A DNA stretch of 47,278 nucleotides from an uncultured Nitrospira sp. (GTDB lineage: Bacteria > Nitrospirota > Nitrospiria > Nitrospirales > Nitrospiraceae): contig CABVSA010000009.1 of the NCBI GenBank assembly GCA_902500805.1, positions 19,293 through 66,570 on the forward strand, written 5' to 3'. Below, in pieces: positions 1 to 7,590 of this stretch. Position 1 is the stretch's first letter. Each line of letters starts with the position of its first letter. The notes under the pieces are model-generated. The model was given only the letters and a program-made list of their open reading frames with translations. It had not been told where the DNA came from and did no database searches. A program made the translations under genes and the position numbers.

Positions 1-2
1 AC

Positions 3-206
3 CGTGAAGGTCTCTGCACGCGAGGCATCGAACTGTCCCCCCGTCGAAAACAGCGAGTAGTCTTCATGTTCACACAACCATCGGACGCGTCGGCTTCCGA
101 GTTCACCTTATCGTTTCATGAACAATTACCACGACGCGATGCCGCATTCACCATCGAGAAGTTAAAGCTGGAGCCGACGCCCAGTCCCGGAGAAGCCGCA
201 CCTTAG
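3..206 (+). CDS. C-terminal end of an unidentified protein (5' partial)
   Basis: The frame is open from the window edge to a TAG at 204-206, giving about 67 residues that end in ...SPGEAAP. The only in-frame ATG inside the window is at 66, and it has no Shine-Dalgarno sequence in front of it. The reading is therefore better taken as the tail of a gene starting outside the window than as a free-standing 46-residue peptide. Alternating hydrophobic residues (RVVFMF, SEFTLSF, AFTIEKL) suggest beta strands of a small terminal domain. I do not recognise the family. A shorter open frame in register 1 ends at position 60 and looks less protein-like. Confidence 0.45.
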   Translation, partial: REGLCTRGIELSPRRKQRVVFMFTQPSDASASEFTLSFHEQLPRRDAAFTIEKLKLEPTPSPGEAAP

Positions 207-287
207 CAGACTGCCGAAAAACGAATCGAACAAGGCTCTCATACGCAACAGGGAAACATCCTAGATAGCCTAATTCATGAACGAGGA

Positions 288-409
288 CAGGAGGCTCAAA
301 AAGGCTGTCCAGCAAGGCCGCAGCAAGTGAAGGGGCGAGACGTACGTTTCGGTACGTTGAGCCTCTGAGCGAAGCGAGAACGACGCTGGCAGACTTTTTC
401 AGCCTCCTG
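288..409 (+). repeat. MITE-like palindromic repeat, copy A
   Basis: This is a 122 bp element with terminal inverted repeats of about 24 bp: the left end begins CAGGAGGCTCAAAAAGGCTG, and the right end is its near-perfect reverse complement. The interior carries the family core AGGCCGCAGC ... GTACGTTGAGC ... GCGAGAAC. It matches copy B (34711-34834, opposite orientation) almost throughout, and copy C (39568-39738) in the core. It has no coding capacity of its own. It ends 14 bp before the thiD start codon, so thiD transcription or translation must pass through or start within it. Confidence 0.85.
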
Positions 410-423
410 GCAGAAAGCAACCT

Positions 424-1227
424 ATGCCACAGCCTATCAAGCAAGTGCTAACGATTGCCGGATCGGATTCCGGTGGAGGCGCCGGCATTCAGGCCGATCT
501 CAAGGCCATGTCTGCCAACGGTGTCTTTGCCATGTCTGTCATCACGGCCATCACGGCTCAAAATACCGAAGAAGTGACGGACGTGTTCGAGTTGCCGCCG
601 AGCATCATCGCCTCGCAACTCGACGCGGTCTTCGATGATTTTGAGATCGCCGCCGTGAAGACCGGAATGTTGTCGTCGACGACCATCGTTGAAACTGTCG
701 TTAAGATGCTGGCCCCTCAAAAGATCGGCCTCCTCGTCGTAGACCCGGTGATGGTCTCGAAGAGCGGTCATCCCTTGTTACAACCGGACGCCGTGGACGC
801 GATGAAAATACAGTTGCTGCCGCTCGCGTTCGTGGTCACTCCAAATATCCACGAGGCCCAACAGTTGTCCGGAATTCAGATCACCTCTTTGGCTGATGCC
901 AGACGAGCCGCCAAGGTCATCCATGGGTTCGGGTGCAAACACGTGCTGATCAAGGGAGGCCATCTGCTCAGCGAACGGGCGACGGATCTCCTCTACGACG
1001 GTCGGTTCTTTAATGTCCTGAAAGGTGAGTTCATCGAGACCAGCCATACCCATGGCACCGGTTGTACCTTCGCCTCTGCGCTGGCCGCTCACCTTGCTAG
1101 AGGCCGTTCCGTATTGGATGCGGCACAAGCGGCCAAGGCCTACGTCACTCAAGCCATCCGGCATGGATTGGCAATCGGCCATGGCCACGGACCAACCGAT
1201 CATTTTTATTTCTTAGAGCGGGAGTGA
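424..1227 (+). CDS. thiD: Hydroxymethylpyrimidine/phosphomethylpyrimidine kinase
   Basis: ThiD phosphorylates hydroxymethylpyrimidine (HMP) and then HMP phosphate to the pyrophosphate, which is condensed with the thiazole moiety to make thiamine phosphate; it acts in the cytosol. The 267-residue product has the ribokinase-fold landmarks. The N-terminal substrate loop AGSDSGGGAGIQAD is at residues 12-25, VVDPVMVSKSG follows at about 105-115, and VLIKGGH lies near 174. The GTGC anion-hole/catalytic motif is at 211-214, and the length is normal for the family. The ATG at 424 is chosen because homology begins at once (VLTIAGSD), although no good ribosome-binding site is visible. It sits apart from thiC/thi4 at 41-44 kb and has no riboswitch of its own. 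A palindromic repeat ends directly upstream. Family assignment is secure. Confidence 0.96.
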   Translation: MPQPIKQVLTIAGSDSGGGAGIQADLKAMSANGVFAMSVITAITAQNTEEVTDVFELPPSIIASQLDAVFDDFEIAAVKTGMLSSTTIVETVVKMLAPQKIGLLVVDPVMVSKSGHPLLQPDAVDAMKIQLLPLAFVVTPNIHEAQQLSGIQITSLADARRAAKVIHGFGCKHVLIKGGHLLSERATDLLYDGRFFNVLKGEFIETSHTHGTGCTFASALAAHLARGRSVLDAAQAAKAYVTQAIRHGLAIGHGHGPTDHFYFLERE

Positions 1228-1273
1228 ACGGCGTAAGTTTCAGGCTTCATGTTTCAAGTTATGCGGATACCAA

Positions 1274-2080
1274 ATGCCTCAAGCCTCTGACCTCCAACTC
1301 CCCCTGGAAGAACGCTTCTCCTTTCTTGATCCCCAGGGACATCGAGTCGTTGCGATTGTGAGCCTCCCTCCAGGGAGGACGGACAGGATTGCCGTCTTGT
1401 GCCATGGGTTTCTCTCCTCCAAAACCAGTTCGACGAATAAGACCCTCACTCATTTGCTGGTCGACCAGGGGATCGGCACCTGTTGCTTCGACTTCTTTGG
1501 GCAAGGAGAAAGCGACGGCCCGTTCGAACAGATCACGACAACCTTGGGAGTGCACCAGGCTCAGGCAGCCATCGACCTCATGAAGCAGAACGGCTATCGT
1601 CACATTGGATTAATGGGATCAAGCTTCGGCGGGCTGGTGTCGATTCTGACGGCCGCTCAGCGGACAGATCTGGCGTGCTTGGCACTCAAATGCCCGGTCG
1701 TCGATTTCGCGGAGGAGTTACGATTAGGATTTGGCCCAGATGAGATGGCACAATGGGAGGCGACGGACACAATTCCCAATATCATGGGAGGTCCTGACCG
1801 AATCAGCCTCCGGTACGCCTTTTATGAAGATGCTTTGCACCGAATCGCCTACGACCCCGCACGATCCATTACTGCCCCGACGATCATCGTACAAGGCGAC
1901 AAGGATGAACATGTCCCGCTTCATCAAAGCCGGCGACTCTTTGACACACTGCGAGTCAAAAAACACATCGAGATGCTACCGGGGGCCGACCACCAGTTCA
2001 CGAAGGGAGAGGATTTCACAAGGATGACGAAGATCATCGCAGAGTGGTTGATCAGCCATCTCTCCAGTCCTCCAGACTAA
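1274..2080 (+). CDS. Alpha/beta hydrolase (S33/dienelactone hydrolase-like)
   Basis: This is a 268-residue cytosolic serine hydrolase with no signal peptide. The oxyanion-side motif CHGFLSSK is near residue 43, and the nucleophile elbow GSSFGG at 115-120 makes Ser117 the likely nucleophile. The acid is in GDKDEHVP and the catalytic His in GADHQF near the C-terminus, so the triad is complete. Such enzymes cleave esters or act as acyl-aminoacyl peptidases, and the substrate cannot be read from the sequence. It lies 46 bp after thiD on the same strand and may be co-transcribed with it. The intervening bases carry the GTTTCA/TTTCATG motifs common between genes in this window. A specific function in thiamine metabolism is not implied. 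Confidence 0.88.
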   Translation: MPQASDLQLPLEERFSFLDPQGHRVVAIVSLPPGRTDRIAVLCHGFLSSKTSSTNKTLTHLLVDQGIGTCCFDFFGQGESDGPFEQITTTLGVHQAQAAIDLMKQNGYRHIGLMGSSFGGLVSILTAAQRTDLACLALKCPVVDFAEELRLGFGPDEMAQWEATDTIPNIMGGPDRISLRYAFYEDALHRIAYDPARSITAPTIIVQGDKDEHVPLHQSRRLFDTLRVKKHIEMLPGADHQFTKGEDFTRMTKIIAEWLISHLSSPPD

Positions 2081-2341
2081 CCAGCTCTCATTATTTGCCT
2101 CCGGGGAACCCTTCGCCCTGGTTGAAAAGCTGTACCAATCAGTCCACCCCGAACTGAAGATTCGTACAAGCCGATCACCCGCCTAGGCTTAGGATCGTCA
2201 CTATTCGACACAAACGATCCATAACACAGGGTTTTGGTACGCCCCGGTCAGCCCAGCTTCTCACACGCCGCTAGCATATGGGTTGCATAACCCCATGGCT
2301 TCTATACTGGTTTGCAGCCATCTGGGAGGGAATGCTTCAAC

Positions 2342-2737
2342 ATGATTGACGTTCCAAAAACTGCAGCTCTCAGCCTCTTACTGGTACTGGCCGTGCTAAT
2401 CTCGTCGCAGGCCACAGAAGCAGCCCACAGCGTGCGTGGTCGGCACAGTCTGATCCATCGTCCACAGATTCAACCAACCCCTGCTGCACCTGCCCCTCAA
2501 CTCCAGTCCTCTTCCCCTGTGCAATCGACATCTTCGCAGCCCGTTCGGCAAAAAGTTGTGAAGAGACCGGTGGCACCTGCCTCACCCGTTGCAGAGGTCT
2601 CTCCAGCGGATCCCAGCAATTCACCACACATTGATTCTCTACCACCACCCCCTCAATCCTATAATCCCGATGACACTCCTGCAGAACCAGAAATGCTACC
2701 TCCGCCGGAACCACAAGAATCACCCAACACCCAATAG
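2342..2737 (+). CDS. Small secreted proline-rich protein, unknown function
   Basis: The product is 131 residues from the ATG at 2342, which is preceded at a good distance by GGGAGGG; a TTG 30 bp upstream is a poorer start. Residues 1-27 form a signal peptide: Lys near the start, the hydrophobic run ALSLLLVLAVLISS, then a likely cut around TEA-A. The rest is low-complexity, rich in Pro, Ser and Gln, with PPPP and PPPEPQ runs towards the end, so it is probably an unstructured periplasmic or cell-wall-facing protein. A TATACT -10-like hexamer lies at 2303-2308. I do not recognise a family. It stands alone between a hydrolase and pilT. Confidence 0.7.
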   Translation: MIDVPKTAALSLLLVLAVLISSQATEAAHSVRGRHSLIHRPQIQPTPAAPAPQLQSSSPVQSTSSQPVRQKVVKRPVAPASPVAEVSPADPSNSPHIDSLPPPPQSYNPDDTPAEPEMLPPPEPQESPNTQ

Positions 2738-2754
2738 ACGTAGATCGTGCTTCT

Positions 2755-2821
2755 CGTGAAGCGTGAAACGTGAAGCGCATTTCGTTTCCGGACCCGGACG
2801 CTTCACGAACGACGCTTCACG
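2755..2821 (+). repeat. Intergenic repeat (TTCGTTTCCGG family), copy 1
   Basis: CGTGAAGCG units on the left face CGCTTCACG units on the right around a centre reading GCATTTCGTTTCCGGACCCG, so the element is itself palindromic. The same centre recurs at 4155-4195. Copies lie before and after pilT in the same orientation. Confidence 0.7.
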
Positions 2822-2892
2822 AATTTTTTCCGCGTCGCAGACGTACGCATGAATACTGCGAACTGGGAGCCTGTCCAAGATCCGAGTTTCAT

Positions 2893-2920
2893 TTGTCGAT
2901 ACATCAAGAATCCGTATACT
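2893..2920 (+). promoter_or_regulatory. Probable sigma-70-type promoter of pilT
   Basis: TTGTCG at 2893-2898 and TATACT at 2915-2920 are separated by 16 bp. They lie 31 bp before the pilT ATG, which is preceded by GAGGAGG at 2936-2942. Confidence 0.6.
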
Positions 2921-2951
2921 ACAACGAGAAAGACCGAGGAGGCTGAGCACG

Positions 2952-4031
2952 ATGCCCAAGATAGATGAACTCTTCCGCATGATGATCGAGCATGGGGCCT
3001 CGGACCTGCATCTGATTGCAGGACAAGCCCCCGCTTTTCGCATCCACGGTGAACTTGAGCGTCTGCCCGGGAACGCAATCCTCGATAACCAAAGCCTCCA
3101 TGAACTTCTCTATGAGATCACTCCGGGGCCGAAGAAGGAAGTCTTTGAATCGACGGGTGACGTAGACTTCGGCTATGAGATTCCCGGAGTCGCGCGCTTC
3201 CGTTCAAACTTTTTCAACCACAAGCACGGCGTTGGGGCCGTGTTTCGGAAGATTCCGACGACCATCGTCTCTGCCGAAGACCTCGCGCTGCCGCCTGTCT
3301 TGACGCGCGCAGCCATGTTGCGCAAAGGGTTGGTACTCGTCACCGGCCCGACCGGAAGCGGAAAGTCCACGACGCTCGCAGCCATGGTTGATTATGCGAA
3401 CCGCCACAGGAAAGATCATATTCTCACCGTCGAGGACCCGATCGAGTTCGTTCACCAGAGCAAGAACTGCATCGTCAACCACCGTGAAGTTGGCCTACAC
3501 ACCGTCACCTTCGGATCTGCGTTGCGGGGAGCTCTCCGGGAGGATCCGGATATCATTCTCGTCGGGGAAATGCGGGATCTCGAGACAATCGCCTTGGCCG
3601 TCGAGGCAGCGGCAACCGGACACTTGGTGTTTGGCACGCTCCATACTGAGAACGCCGCCAAGACCGTGGACCGCATCATCGAAGTGTTTCCGGCTTCGGA
3701 ACAGCCACAGATTCGGAACACCCTGTCTACGGCCCTGCGCGTCATCGTCGCACAAAACCTCTTCAAGCGGATCGATCAAAAGGGTCGCTGTGCGGCCCTG
3801 GAGATTTTGGTCTGCACCCCGGCCGTCGGCAATCTCATCCGGGACGCGAAAACCTTTCAGATCGCGTCACAGATGCAGACCGGCAAAAACATCGGCATGC
3901 AGACGCTGGATGATGCCATTCAGGATCTCCTCACCAAGAAATGGATCGCCCCCGAAGAAGCCTATGACAAGGCGATCGATAAGAATCGTTTTGCAAAATT
4001 CCTCAAGACCCCACCGGATGCGCTGCAGTAA
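2952..4031 (+). CDS. pilT: Type IV pilus retraction ATPase PilT
   Basis: PilT is the hexameric secretion-superfamily ATPase that depolymerises type IV pili and powers twitching. The 359-residue protein starts with the typical PilT N-terminus (GASDLHLIAGQAP). It has Walker A GPTGSGKST at about 132-140, the Asp box ILTVEDPIEFVH at about 157-168, Walker B LREDPDIILVGEMRD at 195-209, and the His box GHLVFGTLHTENA at about 223-235. The C-terminal AIRNLIRE-type retraction motif is replaced by AVGNLIRDAK, so a PilU-like variant is possible. A strong Shine-Dalgarno sequence (GAGGAGG, 9 bp spacing) fixes the start. No other pilus genes are in the window. It is flanked on both sides by the same short intergenic repeat. 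Confidence 0.93.
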   Translation: MPKIDELFRMMIEHGASDLHLIAGQAPAFRIHGELERLPGNAILDNQSLHELLYEITPGPKKEVFESTGDVDFGYEIPGVARFRSNFFNHKHGVGAVFRKIPTTIVSAEDLALPPVLTRAAMLRKGLVLVTGPTGSGKSTTLAAMVDYANRHRKDHILTVEDPIEFVHQSKNCIVNHREVGLHTVTFGSALRGALREDPDIILVGEMRDLETIALAVEAAATGHLVFGTLHTENAAKTVDRIIEVFPASEQPQIRNTLSTALRVIVAQNLFKRIDQKGRCAALEILVCTPAVGNLIRDAKTFQIASQMQTGKNIGMQTLDDAIQDLLTKKWIAPEEAYDKAIDKNRFAKFLKTPPDALQ

Positions 4032-4080
4032 TCCTACGGCGTCGCAGCCAAAGGTTTCACGATAGAGTTTCACGTATCGG

Positions 4081-4142
4081 GTTTCATGTTTCAGGGTTGA
4101 GGATTTTGGCTTCTGCATAACCTGAAACGTTAAACATGAAAC
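4081..4142. terminator. Imperfect hairpin between convergent genes
   Basis: GTTTCATGTTTCAGGGTT at 4081-4098 can pair with 4119-4142, whose reverse complement is GTTTCATGTT plus AACGTTTCAGGTT. It separates pilT from the converging gene at 4208-4906. There is no clear T-tract, so a terminator role is an inference. Confidence 0.4.
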
Positions 4143-4154
4143 TTGAAACGCGCA

Positions 4155-4195
4155 CCGTGAAGCGTACTTCGTTTCCGGCCCCGGACAATTCACGG
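4155..4195 (+). repeat. Intergenic repeat (TTCGTTTCCGG family), copy 2
   Basis: CCGTGAAGCGTACTTCGTTT followed by CCGGCCCCGGACAATTCACG matches the repeat at 2769-2807 with only a few differences. It lies 13 bp from the stop codon of the minus-strand gene at 4208. Confidence 0.7.
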
Positions 4196-4207
4196 CTGTC
4201 AGGTACT

Positions 4208-4906
4208 TTACCCTTCAGGGTGCTGAATCTCTTGGAGTGCGAACTGTTTCGGGAGGAGCACCGGCAGGATTACCCCGATCGGATCACCGCGCTTGATGGT
4301 GGTCGGTTTATGCAGCTGTAACAAAAAGTTCGCAGTGAAGGCTTCATAGTCGGACAACCAGGGATACTGGTTCGGCGTGCGCTTATACTCTTGCGTTTTA
4401 ATCCCTTCCCAAATAGAAAATGTCCGGTCTGGGTAGTGATAGAAATGGTTGGGCAGATCCTTCATCATCAATCCGACATGTTTGGGATAGTAGAGGCGAA
4501 CTCCGCAACAGAGCTTCGGATAGCCGCTGTTTAGAATCAAATCGACATACATCCCGGTAAAGCTCTTGTACCCCAGCAGTCGTTCTTCCGGTAGAATCGG
4601 TGGAGACTGCCACTGCACTCCTGATGCCGTACGTCGCAATTTCACGTCGACCGGGCAGCGGATCAGCCAGCCATAGCTCCCCACCGTCCTGACCGGTCCA
4701 CAGTCGTCCGGCAACACTTTATACCCACTTGCGGCAAGTGCCCGCTGTTCCTCCAGCGTCATGTTGCTCAACATGGGCCGATGCGGATGGAAGTCCAATT
4801 TCAGCCGCTCCGGTGGAAACGCAGTAGAATATTCCCGTTCCCAGTAAATGACGATCTTCTCAGATGCGTCGTCCGGTGCTGGCGATTCTATTGGTTCTTC
4901 TTCCAT
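4208..4906 (-). CDS. Uncharacterised protein, possibly DUF6065-like
   Basis: This is a soluble protein of about 232 residues with no signal peptide or membrane segment. The ATG at 4906 (MEEEPIESP) is preferred over an in-frame GTG at 4942, though neither has a clear ribosome-binding site. Visible blocks are a GSYGWLIRCPVDV segment in the middle, an aromatic-rich LPNHFYHYPDRTFSIWEG stretch, and a C-terminal RGDPIGVILPV. This order (Gly-Trp block, PN-containing block, then a Gly-(Asp/Glu)-Pro block followed by Pro-Val) is reminiscent of DUF6065 proteins, which I offer only as a tentative match. It converges on pilT and is followed on its own strand by nothing obvious. Confidence 0.65.
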   Translation of the reverse strand: MEEEPIESPAPDDASEKIVIYWEREYSTAFPPERLKLDFHPHRPMLSNMTLEEQRALAASGYKVLPDDCGPVRTVGSYGWLIRCPVDVKLRRTASGVQWQSPPILPEERLLGYKSFTGMYVDLILNSGYPKLCCGVRLYYPKHVGLMMKDLPNHFYHYPDRTFSIWEGIKTQEYKRTPNQYPWLSDYEAFTANFLLQLHKPTTIKRGDPIGVILPVLLPKQFALQEIQHPEG

Positions 4907-4998
4907 GGACCGTGACAGTAATCGATGACAGTAGACTGGCACAAGAAGCTAGAAACGGACGAAAACGAGGTGTCCTACCTCCGCAGAACGTAAACGAC

Positions 4999-5352
4999 TC
5001 ACCGGGACGTGACCGTAAAGGTATCGCTCGCGATGATGATCCCCTCGGTCCCGTCAGCTAATTTCACCTTGAAACCGTCATAATCCTGGCCATGATACAC
5101 CCCAATCGCCTTAGCCGTCTCCCCTGCCGTGAGCGTGGCAATGACCTTCCCCGGCTGAACGTTCGCGCTCGGATCAGGAGCAGAAGAAACTTGTGTAATG
5201 GCGTACACTTCGGTTGGTTGCTTGATCACGAGAATATTCTCGCGCTCACCGCAAGCAACTGAAATGACCGCGGTCAAGAAGACCAAAACTGCTAACGCAC
5301 AGTCATTCAGCAATCTTCTGATGACACTATTTCGACCAATACTTTTCCTCAT
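4999..5352 (-). CDS. Exported SH3-like protein, possible lipoprotein
   Basis: The product has 117 residues. The N-terminus has Arg/Lys residues, then a hydrophobic run ALAVLVFLTAVISVACG. The Cys could be a lipidation site, but its -3 residue is Ser rather than Leu or Val, so the lipobox is atypical. The mature part reads like a bacterial SH3 domain: KVIATLTAGETAKAIGVY, then DGFKVKLADGTEGII, the usual pattern of a variant SH3 strand pair ending in a Gly-(Ile/Trp) step. Such domains bind cell wall or proteins in the envelope. The start has GAGGGATGT in front of it. It begins 7 bp after the stop of the methyltransferase gene, so the two are probably one operon. Confidence 0.72.
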   Translation of the reverse strand: MRKSIGRNSVIRRLLNDCALAVLVFLTAVISVACGERENILVIKQPTEVYAITQVSSAPDPSANVQPGKVIATLTAGETAKAIGVYHGQDYDGFKVKLADGTEGIIIASDTFTVTSR

Positions 5353-5359
5353 ACATCCC

Positions 5360-6019
5360 TCAGTAGATCAACCCTCCCACCACCCAATGTCTGTCATCCG
5401 GAATATCGATCAATAATCGTGTCAGATTCATGCGAGCCAGCTGAGACCCTATTTCATCTTCCGTGAAAGCCGCCAGCAGGGAATTGTAGAAATCACGGCG
5501 TAAGATGTCCTGCTCATTGGCGGCGTATTGATCGACAATGGCCTGGGCTGCTTCAGGTGAGTCCGGACGAAGCAGGTCCATGACCAACACCGGCGCTCCT
5601 GGCCTCACGAGCTGGCGAATCTTCTGCCAGAACTGTAATGGGTTCGGCAGATGATGAAGCAGGCTGTTCGAGATCACGGCATCGGCGATTCTTGCTCCAG
5701 CAACCTCTTCATACCGCTCACAGCGCAGCGTAATGCGATCGGATAAGCCCGCTTCCTTTACCGCCTGCTCCCCCAGCTGAATCATCGGAGCTGAAGCATC
5801 GATGCCGATGACCTGGCAGGCCTGGTAGAACTTGGCGAACCGGATGGGAATATCGCCTGGACCACAGCCAAGATCCAGTACCGTCCCTTGAGAAAACTCC
5901 GGAAAGTATTCTTTAAACCGCTCAATGAACCCTTGATTCTCTGCCTCGAAATCTGCCCGCGCGTAGGCCTCAGCCTGCTTGGGATCATCCATCAGTTCTG
6001 GTTCAGGTATGCGACCCAC
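5360..6019 (-). CDS. Class I SAM-dependent methyltransferase
   Basis: The 219-residue cytosolic enzyme has the Rossmann-type methyltransferase landmarks. Motif I is VLDLGCGPGDIPIRF (about residues 47-61), the acidic residue of motif II is in VIGIDASAPMI, and NSLLHHLPNP is the motif IV region. The substrate cannot be deduced; the overall shape is that of UbiE/methyltransferase-11-type enzymes. A GTG start at 6019 is supported by GGAGG six bases upstream. It is followed at 7 bp by the SH3-like gene. About 100 bp separate it from the MOSC gene upstream; that spacer carries short CATGGCYTATGG-like direct repeats. Confidence 0.85.
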   Translation of the reverse strand: MGRIPEPELMDDPKQAEAYARADFEAENQGFIERFKEYFPEFSQGTVLDLGCGPGDIPIRFAKFYQACQVIGIDASAPMIQLGEQAVKEAGLSDRITLRCERYEEVAGARIADAVISNSLLHHLPNPLQFWQKIRQLVRPGAPVLVMDLLRPDSPEAAQAIVDQYAANEQDILRRDFYNSLLAAFTEDEIGSQLARMNLTRLLIDIPDDRHWVVGGLIY

Positions 6020-6119
6020 TCCACACCTCCGAGAGCATATGGCCTATGGCCCATGGCTTATGACATAGGCAACAGGCATGCGAAGTTTGCTTCTACTGCC
6101 ACACGTACTATGCTATTGG

Positions 6120-6602
6120 CTATTCGCTCTTTATTTCTACGACGTCCCCCGGCCTCACAATTCCGCCCCGCAGCACCTTCGCATAGACCCGACTCCAGCC
6201 AGGGTTGAGCTTCTGAGAAATGCGCGAGAAGTCCTCGTCACGGAACCACCGCCCATTGTGGCTGCAGGGCGTGGTATAGCTCGTCACCTCAAGCTGGACC
6301 TCCGGGCCAATGGTTAACCGGACGCCGGGCCGCACCTGGTCCCAATCCAAGCCGGACAAAGTCAGGTTTTCTCCAGAGGATCCGGGATCAATGGGATGGC
6401 CTTCATCCTGAAGTCGCTCAATCAGTTCGAGCGAGTATAGACAGACCGCACGATCCGGTCCCCCGTGAAACTTGAGATTGCGCTGCCGATCGCCGTCCAG
6501 CCCCTGTTCGCTCACCTTGGCTTCCAATACTGGAAGTTTCGGCACCCCTCCGTCGGAAATGTTGATCTGATGCACATGTGGATACGGTGGTCCGATCGAC
6601 AT
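6120..6602 (-). CDS. MOSC domain protein (YiiM-like)
   Basis: This 160-residue protein consists essentially of one MOSC domain, the fold of molybdenum-cofactor sulfurase C-termini. Diagnostic features are GLDGDRQRNLKFHGGPDRAV, GENLTLSGLDW and the conserved Cys in TTPCSHN. MOSC proteins bind the molybdenum cofactor and often move or carry sulfur, with YiiM-type members reducing N-hydroxylated compounds. The ATG at 6602 is preceded by GGAGAGG and starts 2 bp after the prmA stop, so it is translationally close-coupled to prmA. No molybdoenzyme is encoded nearby, so the partner is unknown. Confidence 0.87.
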   Translation of the reverse strand: MSIGPPYPHVHQINISDGGVPKLPVLEAKVSEQGLDGDRQRNLKFHGGPDRAVCLYSLELIERLQDEGHPIDPGSSGENLTLSGLDWDQVRPGVRLTIGPEVQLEVTSYTTPCSHNGRWFRDEDFSRISQKLNPGWSRVYAKVLRGGIVRPGDVVEIKSE

Positions 6603-6604
6603 CG

Positions 6605-7480
6605 TCAGACCTCTCCATCACAGGATTCGGGTTTCAAGAACTGCATCACCACCCACCCTTCATCATCCCGCCGGTCAGCACAGACTAGACCTAAGTGAGA
6701 AAACCGCTCGACGATCTCAGATTCTTGCTCAACAAGAATGCCGGAGACTAGAACCCTCGCCCCTCCACACGCAACGGATGCCAAGTCCTCCGCAAGGCTT
6801 AAGACCGTTTGCCGATCAAGATTGGCAAGCACAAGATGGATGGGCCTCTGGTTCTCCCGTGGCAGGTCAGCCAGCGTGCCCGTCGCGATGTCGATCCTAT
6901 CCGTCAGCTGATTCAGCTCGACATACTCCTTCGCACAGTCTGCGGCAATGGGATCGATTTCAATGCCAACTGCCGAGGCCGCACCGAGCTTGACGGCGGC
7001 CATGGCCAAAATGGCACTTCCTGTTCCGACATCCAAGATCTGTTCTCCTCCTCGAATATCCTCTTGCAACCACTCCAGCAGCATGCGTGTCGTCGCATGG
7101 TGCCCTGTGCCGAAGGCCTGCTTGGGATCCAAGATGATTTCGAGGTCACGAGGACCGAGCTCAGCCGGCTCCCAACTCGGACGGATGACGACTCGACCGA
7201 TGCGAAGGGGTTTGACAGAACGAGCCCAGGCTTCGTTCCAGTCCTGGGTCGGCACACGCGTCACAGACAGCAAGTGCTCCTGACTTGCTTCCATCACATC
7301 GGCAAGGGCTGCACGGAGCGCTGCGAGCCGCTCCTCACTCCACTGGGCTTCCGCCCAATAGAGATGGACCTTCCCTTCATCTTCCCAGGCTCCCTGCACC
7401 TCCGCATCGTCCAGGCGGCTCAGCAATTCGCCGGTATCAAGAGCACCATGAATGCACACATCTACCCAATCATTCGGCAT
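6605..7480 (-). CDS. prmA: Ribosomal protein L11 methyltransferase
   Basis: PrmA trimethylates ribosomal protein L11 using SAM. The hallmark segment DPKQAFGTGHHATTRMLLEW is present around residues 118-137, followed by motif I ILDVGTGSAILAMAA and the VLANLD equivalent of the NPPY-like motif. The N-terminal L11-recognition ferredoxin-like domain (about 1-60) is present. The length of about 291 residues is normal. ATG 7480 is chosen because an alternative TTG only adds three residues. It is the first gene of a leftward run with the MOSC gene (2 bp gap) and is divergent from the MutS-like gene across about 110 bp. Confidence 0.93.
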   Translation of the reverse strand: MPNDWVDVCIHGALDTGELLSRLDDAEVQGAWEDEGKVHLYWAEAQWSEERLAALRAALADVMEASQEHLLSVTRVPTQDWNEAWARSVKPLRIGRVVIRPSWEPAELGPRDLEIILDPKQAFGTGHHATTRMLLEWLQEDIRGGEQILDVGTGSAILAMAAVKLGAASAVGIEIDPIAADCAKEYVELNQLTDRIDIATGTLADLPRENQRPIHLVLANLDRQTVLSLAEDLASVACGGARVLVSGILVEQESEIVERFSHLGLVCADRRDDEGWVVMQFLKPESCDGEV

Positions 7481-7590
7481 GGTCAACAATGAATTGTGTT
7501 TCGTCTCTATGGTTTATCTGGGTTGTCACACTTCACGAGATACGCTTCACGATTTGACGTCCCCCACCCGTTCCAGTAAGGTCGCCAGGT

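Noticed and set aside
148..444. 98-codon minus-strand frame over the thiD leader
   Set aside because: It is the translation of palindromic repeat copy A. Similar frames arise wherever this repeat lies (also at about 34.7 kb), which explains its apparent conservation.
6809..7492. 227-codon plus-strand frame
   Set aside because: It is the antisense shadow of prmA, whose motifs are unambiguous on the minus strand.
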